Positions 7,632 through 17,363 of a DNA stretch of 64,000 nt are shown piece after piece. The notes beneath the pieces are model-generated. The model ran no database searches. It was given only the letters and a program-made list of their open reading frames with translations, and was not told where the DNA came from. Position 1 is the first letter of the stretch; every line of letters starts with the position of its first letter. Source of the DNA: Branchiostoma floridae (lineage: Eukaryota; Chordata; Leptocardii; Amphioxiformes; Branchiostomatidae); assembly GCF_000003815.2 (NCBI RefSeq), contig NC_049986.1, positions 24,043,019 to 24,107,018 on the forward strand, written 5' to 3'. The translations under genes and the position numbers were made by a program.

Positions 7632-10425
7632 ATGAAATTTTTCGTTCTCTTGACCGTCTACGTCTTGGTAGTCTCCGACAGAGTCCAGGGGACGCTACAG
7701 TTGTCAACGAAGGTTCCAGAGAACGCTCATGTTGGGGAAACCGTCACCAGTGTTCGGTCGGCCAAAGGGGAAGGTAGGGAGGAAGTGATATGTAAAATCG
7801 TCGCCGGAGACAAGAACAGACGCTTCCTTGTGACCGACTGCGTGATCCAAGTGGCGCGTCCGTTGGATTACAGCGTCGACCCGAGCTACAACCTCACGGT
7901 AAACGTCACCGGGTCCTCCGGAAACCCCGAGCAGCTGTATGTTGATGTACAAGTCCAAGACGTGGAGGGATACCCGCCTGTTTACAACGACACGTGCGAA
8001 ATGCCGACTCGAACAGCATGGGGGAATTCAGGCGATTTGAACGTCGATATGAAATGGACAGTCAAGGGCATGTCAATGAATATTGGAGAGGTGTTTTTCT
8101 CGAATCACTTTTATTACAATCCCAATAGTGTTAAGGACCAGGTTTCAACAAGAGTATACTCGGATAACAATAATTGTCTAGTGCAGTTTGTATGGAAGCC
8201 CATGAATGGCGATGATATCACTTTTATTAATTCGTTGTGGAGTACGTCGATAGAACGACCGTGCTTGAACTGTTCTGGATCAACAGATGGGGCATCCGTC
8301 CTCCAATTTGAAGTATTGCACAGTTCTACAGGCTTTACTCCCAGTTCGTCTGGCAGCTGTTACACAGGGCCTATTCCTCAAACTGATAGACAATTTATAT
8401 TTGGTGGTTCGTTGACGATTTCATCCATGAAAAGGAATCTTTTCACATGCGACCTGCCAGACAATATCTCGGTCTCCTTAATTCCACATGGCAACGGTCG
8501 TGACATAATACCTCTACTTGTAGAGTTTGATGCCCAGCCAGTCGGATGTCCCCCTAACAAGTACGGCGTGTTGTGTGACCAGAACTGCACCTGTGAGAAC
8601 GGTGCCCGCTGTCATGGGCTGAACGGGGCCTGCAAGTGTCAGCCTGGATGGCAGGGTGTCGTCTGCGACATACCTTACAGTACAGTGGTCATCATCGAGA
8701 CCCCTGGCGACTCACGACGGATTTACATCTCCGGCACTGTTACGTTGCACTGCAAGGTTTTCCATCTGACTGCTGACAGGATGATGTGGACATTTCCTAA
8801 TAAAACGGAAAAGTGGCTGCAGGGCGCTCAGGAAGATCGTGTAAGGATCCAAAACATACAGTCCGAACACAACGGTACCTACACCTGTACTGTGTTAACG
8901 GAAGATGGGGCGGCCATTAACGCAAGTTATGAGCTTCAGACCGTCGCTTGTCCTCCCGGAAAAACGGGTGAATCGTGCGAAGAGGAGTGCGTCTGTAGCC
9001 ATGGCGGCAGCTGTGACAGGTGGGCCGGCTGTGTGTGTCCGCCGGGATGGACAGGAACCACGTGTCAGACCTCCTGCCCAGTTGGCACCTACGGACAGGG
9101 TTGCAGCAGGCGGTGTCGGTGTCAGCATGACGCCACCTGCTTCCTTACCGACGGCCGGTGTAACTGCACGGAAGGCTGGTTCGGCAGTAACTGCAGCAGG
9201 CCCTGCCCCGCAGGTCGGTACGGATGGAAATGTTGGCATGCTTGTGCCTGTAAGAACAATGCCAAGTGTAACAACGTGGACGGAACCTGCGCCTGCGTGC
9301 CACCCTGGACTGGTAAGTTCTGTGACGTCATCGAAACGGACACATACACACTCCAGATTGTCATACCCCTGGTACTGACTCTGCTTGTTGCTGCACTAGT
9401 ATTGCTAATACTCTACAAACGACAGAAGGCTAAACATGGGGCACAAGAAGAGCCTTTAGAGGAAACCAGAGTTCTTCTAGAGCTGAGAAACATGGAAGAC
9501 GACCTGGCACAGAGTTTGCAGCCCGGCTGGCTCAACCGGTGGGAGAGGAACGCCGACGATCTGACTCTGAACGAACTGGTCGGGCTGGGCGCGTCCGCAC
9601 AGATCAGGAAAGGACGGCTTCGAACGGCTGACGCTGACGTCACGGTGGCGGTCAAGTCCGTCCGCATAGAGGACAGGCGGTGCTACCGAGCCTTCTGCCG
9701 GGAAGTCGCCCCGCTGATAGCCGTGCACGAAAACCAGGGAGGAAGAAAAACGGGGGACATCCCAACATCGTCAAGCTCTTTGCGGTCCTCACGATGTCCA
9801 CACCGAAGTGTATTCTCTTGGAATTTGCTGCCAAGGCGAACTTTTGCTCATTCTAAAACAACCTCAGCAGAACGGTCCTCTTGGCAGGTTTGTCCGTTAT
9901 GCCGTCCAGATATCTCATGCCCTGGACGAGCTCCGACGTCTGCGTATCGCTCACGGTGACGTTGCCGCCCGAAACGTCCTGGTCAGCGGCGATGACGTGG
10001 CCAAACTTGCTGACTTCGGTCTGGCCCATGACGTGTACACCGAGACTACCTACGTGTCCGCAGTAAATAACGACGTCGACGAACTCCAGCCCATGAAGTG
10101 GATGGCTCTGGAGTCGCTGGAGTCTCGCGAGTTCACGTGCGAGAGCGACACGTGGTCGTTCGGCGTGCTGTTGTGGGAGATCGCCGCCTTCGGGGAGGAG
10201 CCCAGCTACCAGCGCCAGCGCCAACTGAGTTGTCCCAAGTTGGTGGGGCTCCTGAGGCAGGGGGTCCGTCTGGACAGGCCGCCCGGATGTCCGGACAAGC
10301 TTTATGACGTCATGAAGTCGTGTTGGCGGGAGGAGCCGTCGGCAAGACCAGAGCCGGCAGAACTGGAGCAGAAGCTGACGGAATGTTGCCAAGAGTTGGA
10401 CCCACTTCTGGCTGTGGATATTTAG
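7632..10425 (+). pseudogene. RTK copy 1 (version A ectodomain), start moved and kinase frameshifted
   Basis: The usual start ATGGACAAAAACGTG (as in copy 5) reads AAGGACAGAAACATG here. The normal ATG is therefore lost and translation must begin four codons later at 7632. The frame then gives signal peptide, cadherin-like repeat, version A domain, EGF, Ig, three EGFs, membrane helix and kinase N-lobe through the helix-C Glu. Compared with sister copies, two extra bases near 9735-9752 shift the frame, and one missing A near 9834 shifts it again (net +1). The open frame ends at 9959. The remaining kinase, with the HGD motif, DFG and tail ending LLAVDI, is open from 9808 to 10425 in another frame. 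If expressed, it would be a membrane receptor without catalytic function. Sequencing error cannot be excluded, but start loss plus two shifts favours real decay. Confidence 0.85.
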
Positions 10426-11280
10426 ATCCTTGTGTGGATAACAAATGTAAAGTAGGGCAGCTTGCAATATGAATTTTTGATTATGCAAACAAATTTAAAG
10501 CCTGCTTGTGGGTCGAAATACCGAGATATTGATCTAGTTTGTTTATTGTTTTTCGACCCTTTCATTATATCAAATATCTGAATAAGTAGGAAGTTTTTTT
10601 CGTGCATTCAAGCCTTTCGGAGACAGATGTTAATCAGGGTACCTACATTAGAATCTGTCTGTGTGTTCATTGTAGAAAACTTTGAATATTGTTAATTAGA
10701 GCTTCGTATTTTTAAAGATTTTATTTTACCTTTATTCAACCTTGATACATTTTCGGCCTAAGCCGTTACTCCGTATACGTATGTTACTTTACGTAACTTT
10801 TACAGATTATACATTGTTAGAACATATTTGCCATAACGAAATGTTATATCGATGAATTTTGCAATCATCATTCATTAATGTATGAGATATGTGCATATTT
10901 TAGGTATTATAGACAGTTTATCAGAGGGACCATAACGGTTAGTACGCATGTGTTAGACATATTAGTATGCTCGACGCTTTTTTATGTACCATGTCCAAAA
11001 TGCTGCAACAGTCTTGCACTCTATTATTTAGTATATGTGTTTCTGAAGTGTTTTGTTTCTAGAGAATGTACATTGTTAGCTATCTAGAAATGAACGTTGG
11101 CCATTTTTACTGTTTTGTTTGTAAACCAGATGACATAAAACAAACAATAAACGTGGTGTCAATAACAATTGATTGACTCACGTCATTAAAGAATGCTTGC
11201 ATGTAGTTTCTACGTCCTGTTTTTAACGTCTTAAAGTACAGGAAGATTGGCTACGTACAAGTTAATGTATGAAAGCTTTT
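10426..11280 (+). other. 3' flank of RTK copy 1 (type alpha)
   Basis: Non-coding and nearly identical to the flanks after copies 5 and 8. A likely poly(A) signal AATAAA at 11146-11151 is followed by CGTGGTGTC, a GT-rich downstream element, about 720 bp after the stop. Confidence 0.5.
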
Positions 11281-12560
11281 GGGCTGTATAAAATATCCAA
11301 GTATCATAGTTTTTGTAAGCTTGGCCGTCGCCATGTACGATCGATCCAGTCTCCACAAGTCGCTCCTCAGTCCCTTTGAGTGTGAAGATCAGTCACAATT
11401 GGAAGAACCATTGGTGGCCCCGCGGTTCTGCTTCTTCTCGCTCTGGCAGTCAGGTATGCGAAACACGCTGAACTTGTTACGTAACGTTATAAGCAGTAGA
11501 CGGTTCAAATGACAGCTGTCAAATACAAATGTATGTACCAGTTTCATTGGACAGGACATCGATTTGATATATACAACGCTTTCGTCTTGCAATCAGGAGA
11601 TCAAACCGAGACTTTTGCATTTTTTCTAAACATCTATTCGACAAAACAATCTTTATTGACACGACTAAAGTGCAGCGACTTTCGTAAGGTCGACATGTAT
11701 AACAACTACTTACAGTACAACTAAACACATATATATGGATATCTATAGGTGTGAATACATCAACATAAAGGGTCTAGCATGTCATTTATACTATTGGTTC
11801 TACGGTACAAACAATCGTGGACATATTTGCCTACTTGTACACAGTGAGGATTATCGCCCCCAGAAAGTAGTTGAGTTTATCTATCATTTGTAAAGTATAT
11901 AGTCGATACGTCTTAACATTGTGCCTCTCAAATGGCGGCTTTATCTTCAACAGTACTCCCTAATCTTAAAACAGGGATAAGGAACACATGAGAGGCAAAT
12001 ATAATGTACTGGTCAGCTAGCTACCAAATAATACGCCTTTTTGTAGAGGCGAAAATGACAGATTTTTTTTCAAAAGCACTGCAGTAGTTCAGCCGCTCGG
12101 TCAACCTGAAAGCTCTTTGTACATGTCTCCAGTCGTAACCTAATACCTTGTTTTTGTCACATTTGACTTCTCTGGGCCCTACCATTCCCCTACCTGCCTT
12201 CTTCAAAACAGAACAACGATTGCATGAGTCTCGTCATGAAAGCCTGTTTTTGTAAGGAGTGTGGTCGCTATGTGCGAATCAGTCTTTATCAGTCCTTCCC
12301 CATTTGATAGTGGTGAAAATAGGTCACAAATGGACGGACCATTGGTGGGTCCTCGGTTTTACTTATACCCCCCCCCCCCCCCCCTCCCCCGGCAGTCAGG
12401 TACGGAAAATACCGATCTTGGTACGTAACGTAAGCATAAGCTCAAATGTCACCTGTCAATAAACAAGGCGATCAAGGTAAGCGCAGCCGTCCCCGAATAA
12501 ACCGGTTAAACAGGTTCTCCCTCCGGCTAAAACCGAGCAGAAGAGCCTTAAATATTCAGC
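11281..12560 (+). promoter_or_regulatory. Upstream region of RTK copy 2 (two related modules)
   Basis: Distal module from 11281: GGGCTGTATAAAATATCC, GGCAGTCAGGTATGCG, TTACGTAA at 11477-11484 and a CAGCTG E-box. Proximal module from about 12225: a C-run of about 20 (near 12367), GGCAGTCAGGTACGG and GTACGTAACG at 12421 (first base of the palindrome changed). TTAAATATTCAGC immediately precedes the ATG. The two modules are diverged copies of one another. Confidence 0.55.
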
Positions 12561-15386
12561 ATGGACCACAACGTGGCATTTTTCATTCTCTTGACCTGCC
12601 TGGCCGTCTCCGACAGTGTCCAGGGAACGCTACAGTTCTCAGCAAACGTCCCAGAAAACGCTCACGCGGGGAAAACCGTCACCAGTGTACGGCCGGCCAT
12701 AGGGGAAGGTCGGGAGGAAGTAAGATGTGAAATTGTCGCCGGAGACAAGAACAGACGCTTCCTTGTGACCAACTGTGTGATCCAAGTGGCGCGTCCGTTA
12801 GATTATAACGTCGACCCGAGCTATAACCTGACGGTAAACGTCACTAAGTCCTTCGGAAACCCCGAGCAGCTGTATGTTGATGTACAAGTCCAAGACGTGG
12901 AGGGATACCCGCCTGTTTACAACGACACGTGCGAAATGCCGACTCGGAATGGTCCGGGGAAGTCAGGCGATTTGAACCTAGATATGAAATTGACAGCCGA
13001 GGGTATTGCAATGGATGTAGGAGAGGTATTTGTCTCAAAATACATTCATTACGAAAAAGAAAGGGACCCATTTTCGATTTCAGAGCAGTATATTTTTTTC
13101 ACCGATAACGAGAATTGTCTGGTGCAGGTGATATGGGAGCCATTCAATTCTTATGACACCATAACCGCTCAATCGCTCTCGGACTCCCTAGTAGAACAAT
13201 GCGTGCAATGTGTTAGTTCGGCAGGCGTGGCATCCGTCGTCCAATTCGAAATATTTAAAAGGTGGTCCGGATTTAACCCAGAGGCAAAGAATTCCCGCAA
13301 ATGTTATCTGGGGCCCATTCCTGAAACTGGGGGATACTTTATACTGGCCGGTTCATTCGTGCTTTCTTCCAACATCAAAAACCATTTTACGTGCAAGCTA
13401 CCAGAAGATATCTCAATCTCTGTTTTTATAAATGATATGCATCAGAAAACAATACCTGTACGTTTAGAATTTGATTTCAAGCCAGTCGGATGTCCCTCTA
13501 ACAAGTACGGCGTGTTTTGTGACCAGAACTGCACCTGTGAGAACGGTGCCCGCTGCCATGGGCTGAACGGGGCCTGCAAGTGTCAGCCTGGATGGCAGGG
13601 TGTCGTCTGCGACATACCTCACAGTACAGTGGTCATCATCGCGACCCCTGGCGACTCGACACGGATTCACATCACTGGCTCTGTAACGCTGCACTGCAAG
13701 GTTTTCCATCTGGCTGCTGACAGGATGATGTGGACATTTCCTAATAAAACGGAAAAGTGGCTGCAGGGCGCTCAGGAAGATCGTGTAAGGATCCACAACA
13801 TACAGTCCGAACACAACGGTACCTACACCTGTACTGTGTTAACGGCAGACGGGACTGCCATTAACGCAAGTTATGAGCTTCAGGCCGTGGCTTGTCCTCC
13901 CAGAAAAACGGGTGAAACGTGCGAAGAGGAGTGCGTCTGTAGCCATGGTGGCAGCTGTGACCGGTGGGCCGGCTGTGTGTGCCCGCCGGGATGGACAGGA
14001 AACACGTGTCAGACCTCCTGCCCAGTTGGCACCTACGGACAGGGTTGCAGCAGACGGTGTCGGTGTCAGCATGACGCCACCTGCTCCCCTACCGACGGCC
14101 GGTGTAACTGCACGGAAGGCTGGTTCGGCAGTAACTGCAGCAGGCCCTGCCCCGCAGGTCTGTACGGATGGAAATGTCGGCATGTTTGTGCCTGTAAGAA
14201 CAACGCCACGTGTCACAACGTGGATGGAACCTGCGCCTGCGTGCCACCCTGGACTGGTACGAGGTGTGGCGACATCAAAACGGACACATACACATACACA
14301 TTCCCGGTGTCTCTCCAGATTGCCACACCCCTGGTACTGACTCTGCTAGTCGCTGCACTAGTTTTGTTTATAGTCTATAAACGGAAGAAAGCTAGACGAG
14401 CGGAACATGAAAACAATCTAGAGGAGACCATGGTTGTACTGGAGCTGAGAAACATGGAAGAAGACCTGGCGCAGAGTTTGCAGCCCGGCTGGCTCAACCG
14501 GTGGGAGAGGAACGCCGACGATCTGACTTTGGACGAACTGGTCGGGCTGGGCGCGTTCGCACAGATCAGAAGAGGACGGCTTCGTACGGCTGACGGTGAC
14601 GTCACGGTGGCGGTCAAGTCCGTCCGCATGGAGGACAGGCGGTGCTACCGAGCCTTCTGCCGGGAAGTCGCCGCGCTGATAGCCGTGCACAAAAACGGTG
14701 AGGAAGAAAATGGCGGACATCCCAACATCGTCAAGCTCTTTGGGGTCGTCACGATATCCACACCAAAGTGTATTCTGTTGGAATTCGCTGCAAAAGGAGA
14801 ACTTTTGCTCATTCTAAAACAACCTCGGCAGAACCATCCTCTTGGCAGGTTTGTCCGCTATGCCGTCCAGATATCCCGTGCCCTGGAGGAGCTCCGACGT
14901 CTGCGTATCGCTCACGGGGACGTGGCCGCCCGAAACGTCCTGGTCAGCGGCGATGACGTGGCCAAACTTGCTGACTTCGGTCTGGCCCACGACATCTACA
15001 CCGAGACTACCTACGTGCCCGCAGTCAATGACGACGTCGACGAACTCCTGCCCCTGAAGTGGATGGCTCTGGAGTCGCTGGAGTCTCGCGAGTTCACGTG
15101 CGAGAGCGACACGTGGTCGTTCGGCGTGCTGCTGTGGGAGATCGCCACCTTCGGGGAGGAGCCCAGCTACCAGCGCCAGCGCCAACTGAGCTGTCCCAAG
15201 TTGGTGGGGCTCCTGAGGCAGGGGGTCCGTCTGGACAGGCCGCCCGGATGTCCGGACAAGCTGTATGACGTCATGAAGTCGTGTTGGCGGGAGGAGCCGT
15301 CGGCAAGACCAGAGCCGGCAGAACTGGAGCAGAGGCTGACGGGATGTGGCAAAGAGTTGGACCCACTTCTGGCTGTGGATAATTAA
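12561..15386 (+). CDS. Receptor tyrosine kinase copy 2 (version B ectodomain), 941 aa
   Basis: Single-pass surface kinase. Signal peptide 1-22; cadherin-like repeat about 23-121; version B domain about 129-308, containing a KYIHYEKERDP stretch and cysteines in NENC, CVQC, KCYLGPIP and FTCKLP; EGF 311-351; Ig about 353-441; three EGFs about 445-570; membrane helix about 585-606; kinase about 653-925. Kinase residues: GLGAFAQI loop, ATP Lys686, HGD 785-787, DFG 805-807, activation-loop Tyr 813 and 818. The loop keeps the Phe of GxGxF. Asn-Gly follows a charge change (VHKNGEE) in the alphaC-beta4 loop. Tail ends LLAVDN. No intron is needed. Ligand unknown. Confidence 0.9.
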   Translation: MDHNVAFFILLTCLAVSDSVQGTLQFSANVPENAHAGKTVTSVRPAIGEGREEVRCEIVAGDKNRRFLVTNCVIQVARPLDYNVDPSYNLTVNVTKSFGNPEQLYVDVQVQDVEGYPPVYNDTCEMPTRNGPGKSGDLNLDMKLTAEGIAMDVGEVFVSKYIHYEKERDPFSISEQYIFFTDNENCLVQVIWEPFNSYDTITAQSLSDSLVEQCVQCVSSAGVASVVQFEIFKRWSGFNPEAKNSRKCYLGPIPETGGYFILAGSFVLSSNIKNHFTCKLPEDISISVFINDMHQKTIPVRLEFDFKPVGCPSNKYGVFCDQNCTCENGARCHGLNGACKCQPGWQGVVCDIPHSTVVIIATPGDSTRIHITGSVTLHCKVFHLAADRMMWTFPNKTEKWLQGAQEDRVRIHNIQSEHNGTYTCTVLTADGTAINASYELQAVACPPRKTGETCEEECVCSHGGSCDRWAGCVCPPGWTGNTCQTSCPVGTYGQGCSRRCRCQHDATCSPTDGRCNCTEGWFGSNCSRPCPAGLYGWKCRHVCACKNNATCHNVDGTCACVPPWTGTRCGDIKTDTYTYTFPVSLQIATPLVLTLLVAALVLFIVYKRKKARRAEHENNLEETMVVLELRNMEEDLAQSLQPGWLNRWERNADDLTLDELVGLGAFAQIRRGRLRTADGDVTVAVKSVRMEDRRCYRAFCREVAALIAVHKNGEEENGGHPNIVKLFGVVTISTPKCILLEFAAKGELLLILKQPRQNHPLGRFVRYAVQISRALEELRRLRIAHGDVAARNVLVSGDDVAKLADFGLAHDIYTETTYVPAVNDDVDELLPLKWMALESLESREFTCESDTWSFGVLLWEIATFGEEPSYQRQRQLSCPKLVGLLRQGVRLDRPPGCPDKLYDVMKSCWREEPSARPEPAELEQRLTGCGKELDPLLAVDN

Positions 15387-16404
15387 ATCCTGGCTTGAAT
15401 AACGATGCAAAGTAGAATTGCTCGCAAAAGGAAATTTTCTATGTGCAAGCCATGTGGGTCTAAATACCAAGATGTTGATCTAGTTTGTTTATTGCAAAAA
15501 AGTTGTTACTCAAGCAACTGGGTATGATTTTGCTTGCTTGAGTAACTACTTTTTGGCGTATCTTATTACCTGGATGTCTAACGTACATCGACGTAGTTTG
15601 TTGATTGTTTTACGACCATTTTATTATATCAAATATCTGAATAAGTAGGAATTTTGTTCGCGCATTCAAACCTTTCGGAGACAGATGTTATTCAGAGTAC
15701 CTCAATTTGAATTTGTCTTTGTGTTCATAGTAGCAAACTTTGAAAATTGTCAATTAGACCTCAGTTTTTTTGGAAGCCTATTTTTTAAGACCTTTATTTA
15801 ACCTTGATACATCTTCGGCCTAAGCCGTTACTCCCTATACGTATTTACTTTACGTAACTTTTACAGGTTATACATTGTTAGAACATCTTTACCATAACGA
15901 AATGTTATATCAATGAAATTTCCAAACATCATTCATGAAGGTATGAGATATGTGCATAATTTAGGTATTATAGTGGTTTTATCAGAGGGACCATAATGGC
16001 TAGTATTTAGAACGCATTTTAGTATGCTCGACGTTTTTTTATGTAGGAGGAGGTCGACGTGATCAAACATGTTCAAACATGATCAAACATGTTCGCACAT
16101 GTATTTATGTACCATGTCCAAAATGCTCCAACAGTCTTGTACTCTAGTATTTAGTACATGTGTTGTTGAAGTGTTTTGCATCTTAAGAATTTACACATCT
16201 GGATATAAATGGTTGTCATTTCTTACGACTGTTTTAATTGTAAACTAGATGACGTAAACAATAAACCTCGTGTCATAAAGAATTGATATATATATGATTG
16301 ACTTACGTCATTAAAGAATGTTTGTATATAATTTGTACGTCCTGTTTTAACGTCTTAAAGTACAGGAAGATTAGCTACGTACAAAGTAACGTAAGAAAGC
16401 TATT
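15387..16404 (+). other. 3' flank of RTK copy 2 (type gamma) with hairpin insert
   Basis: Non-coding. A foldback insert at about 15494-15556 has arms AGTTGTTACTCAAGCAA and its near reverse complement. A short tandem repeat of GATCAAACATGTTCAAACAT lies at 16061-16100 and is unique to this unit. The intact site GTTATATCAATG near 15909 lacks the retrotransposon found there in units 4, 7 and 9. A poly(A)-like AATAAA is at 16260-16265. Confidence 0.5.
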
Positions 16405-17363
16405 GGGCTGTATAAAGTATCCAAGTATCATATTTTTTGTAAGCTTGGCCGTCGCTATGTACGGACCAGTCTCCACAAGTCGCTCACCAGCCCCTTTGAC
16501 TGCTAAAAATCGGTCACAATTGGAAGAAACATTGTTGGGTCCGCGGTTCTGCTTCCGGTCGCTCTGGCGGTCAGGTATAGGGGAACATGCTGAACTTGTT
16601 CCGTAACGTTATAGGCAGAAAAGGGTCACATGTTAGATGTCAAATACCAGTTTGTTTGGAGAGGACATCCATTTGATTTATACAAAGCTTTCGTCTAAAA
16701 TATATAATATAAAGTATATACTTAATACGTCTTGACGTCAAATGAAGGCCTTATCTTCAGCAGGACTCTCTAATCTGAAAACATGGATAAGGAATACATG
16801 AATACATGAGAGGAAATTATAATGTGCTGGTCAGCTAGCCACCAAATAATACTCATTTTCGTAGAGGCGAAAATGACAGCTTTTTCAAAAGCACTGCTTT
16901 AGTTCTTGACTCAGCCGCTCGGTCAACCTGCAAGATCTTTGTCTCCAGACGTAACTTAATACTTTGTTTTTCTCGCCTTTGGCTTTTCTGGGCCCTACCA
17001 TTGCCCTACCTAAAAACTGGGGTTTCTTCAAAACACAACAATAATTGTGTGAGTCTCGTCATGATAGCCTGTTTTCGCAAGGTTTGCCGTCGCTATGAAA
17101 GAATCAGTTTCCACCGGTCCCTTTTTGGGCCGGTTGTAGTGCTGAAAACCGGTCAGAAGTGGACAAACTATCGTTGGGCTCACTGTTCTGTTCTGGTCCC
17201 CTCTGGCAGTCAGCTACTGAACATACCGATCCTGTTACGTGACGGTATAAGCAGGCTTAGGTTCTATTTACGCAAGAAAAAACTTTTTGTTTGGAGAGGA
17301 CAGTGTGCTTGTGAAGCTAGCCCTCTGGGTTAGATCCGCCCAGACGAGCTAAGAACACTCAAC
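16405..17363 (+). promoter_or_regulatory. Upstream region of RTK copy 3
   Basis: Distal module: GGGCTGTATAAAGTATCC, GGTCAGGTATAGGGG and TTCCGTAACG (palindrome weakened). Middle block: TTCGTAGAGGCGAAAATGAC. Proximal module: CCGGTCAGAAGTGGACAAAC and TTACGTGACGG at about 17235, followed by TTTGTTTGGAGAGGACAGTG. Nearly identical to the proximal part before copies 6 and 8. Confidence 0.55.

Noticed and set aside
8905-9378. + strand ORF of 157 codons overlapping the EGF region (repeated in each copy)
   Set aside because: Alternate frame of the EGF-coding sequence; the true frame encodes ordered cysteines of four EGF repeats.
11281-11512. Short + strand ORF (77 codons, MGCIKYPSIIVFVSLAVAMY) in the upstream regions
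   Set aside because: Not kept in all units: stops and shifts differ between paralogous modules, and the conserved pieces match the paralogous proximal module in DNA, not in frame.
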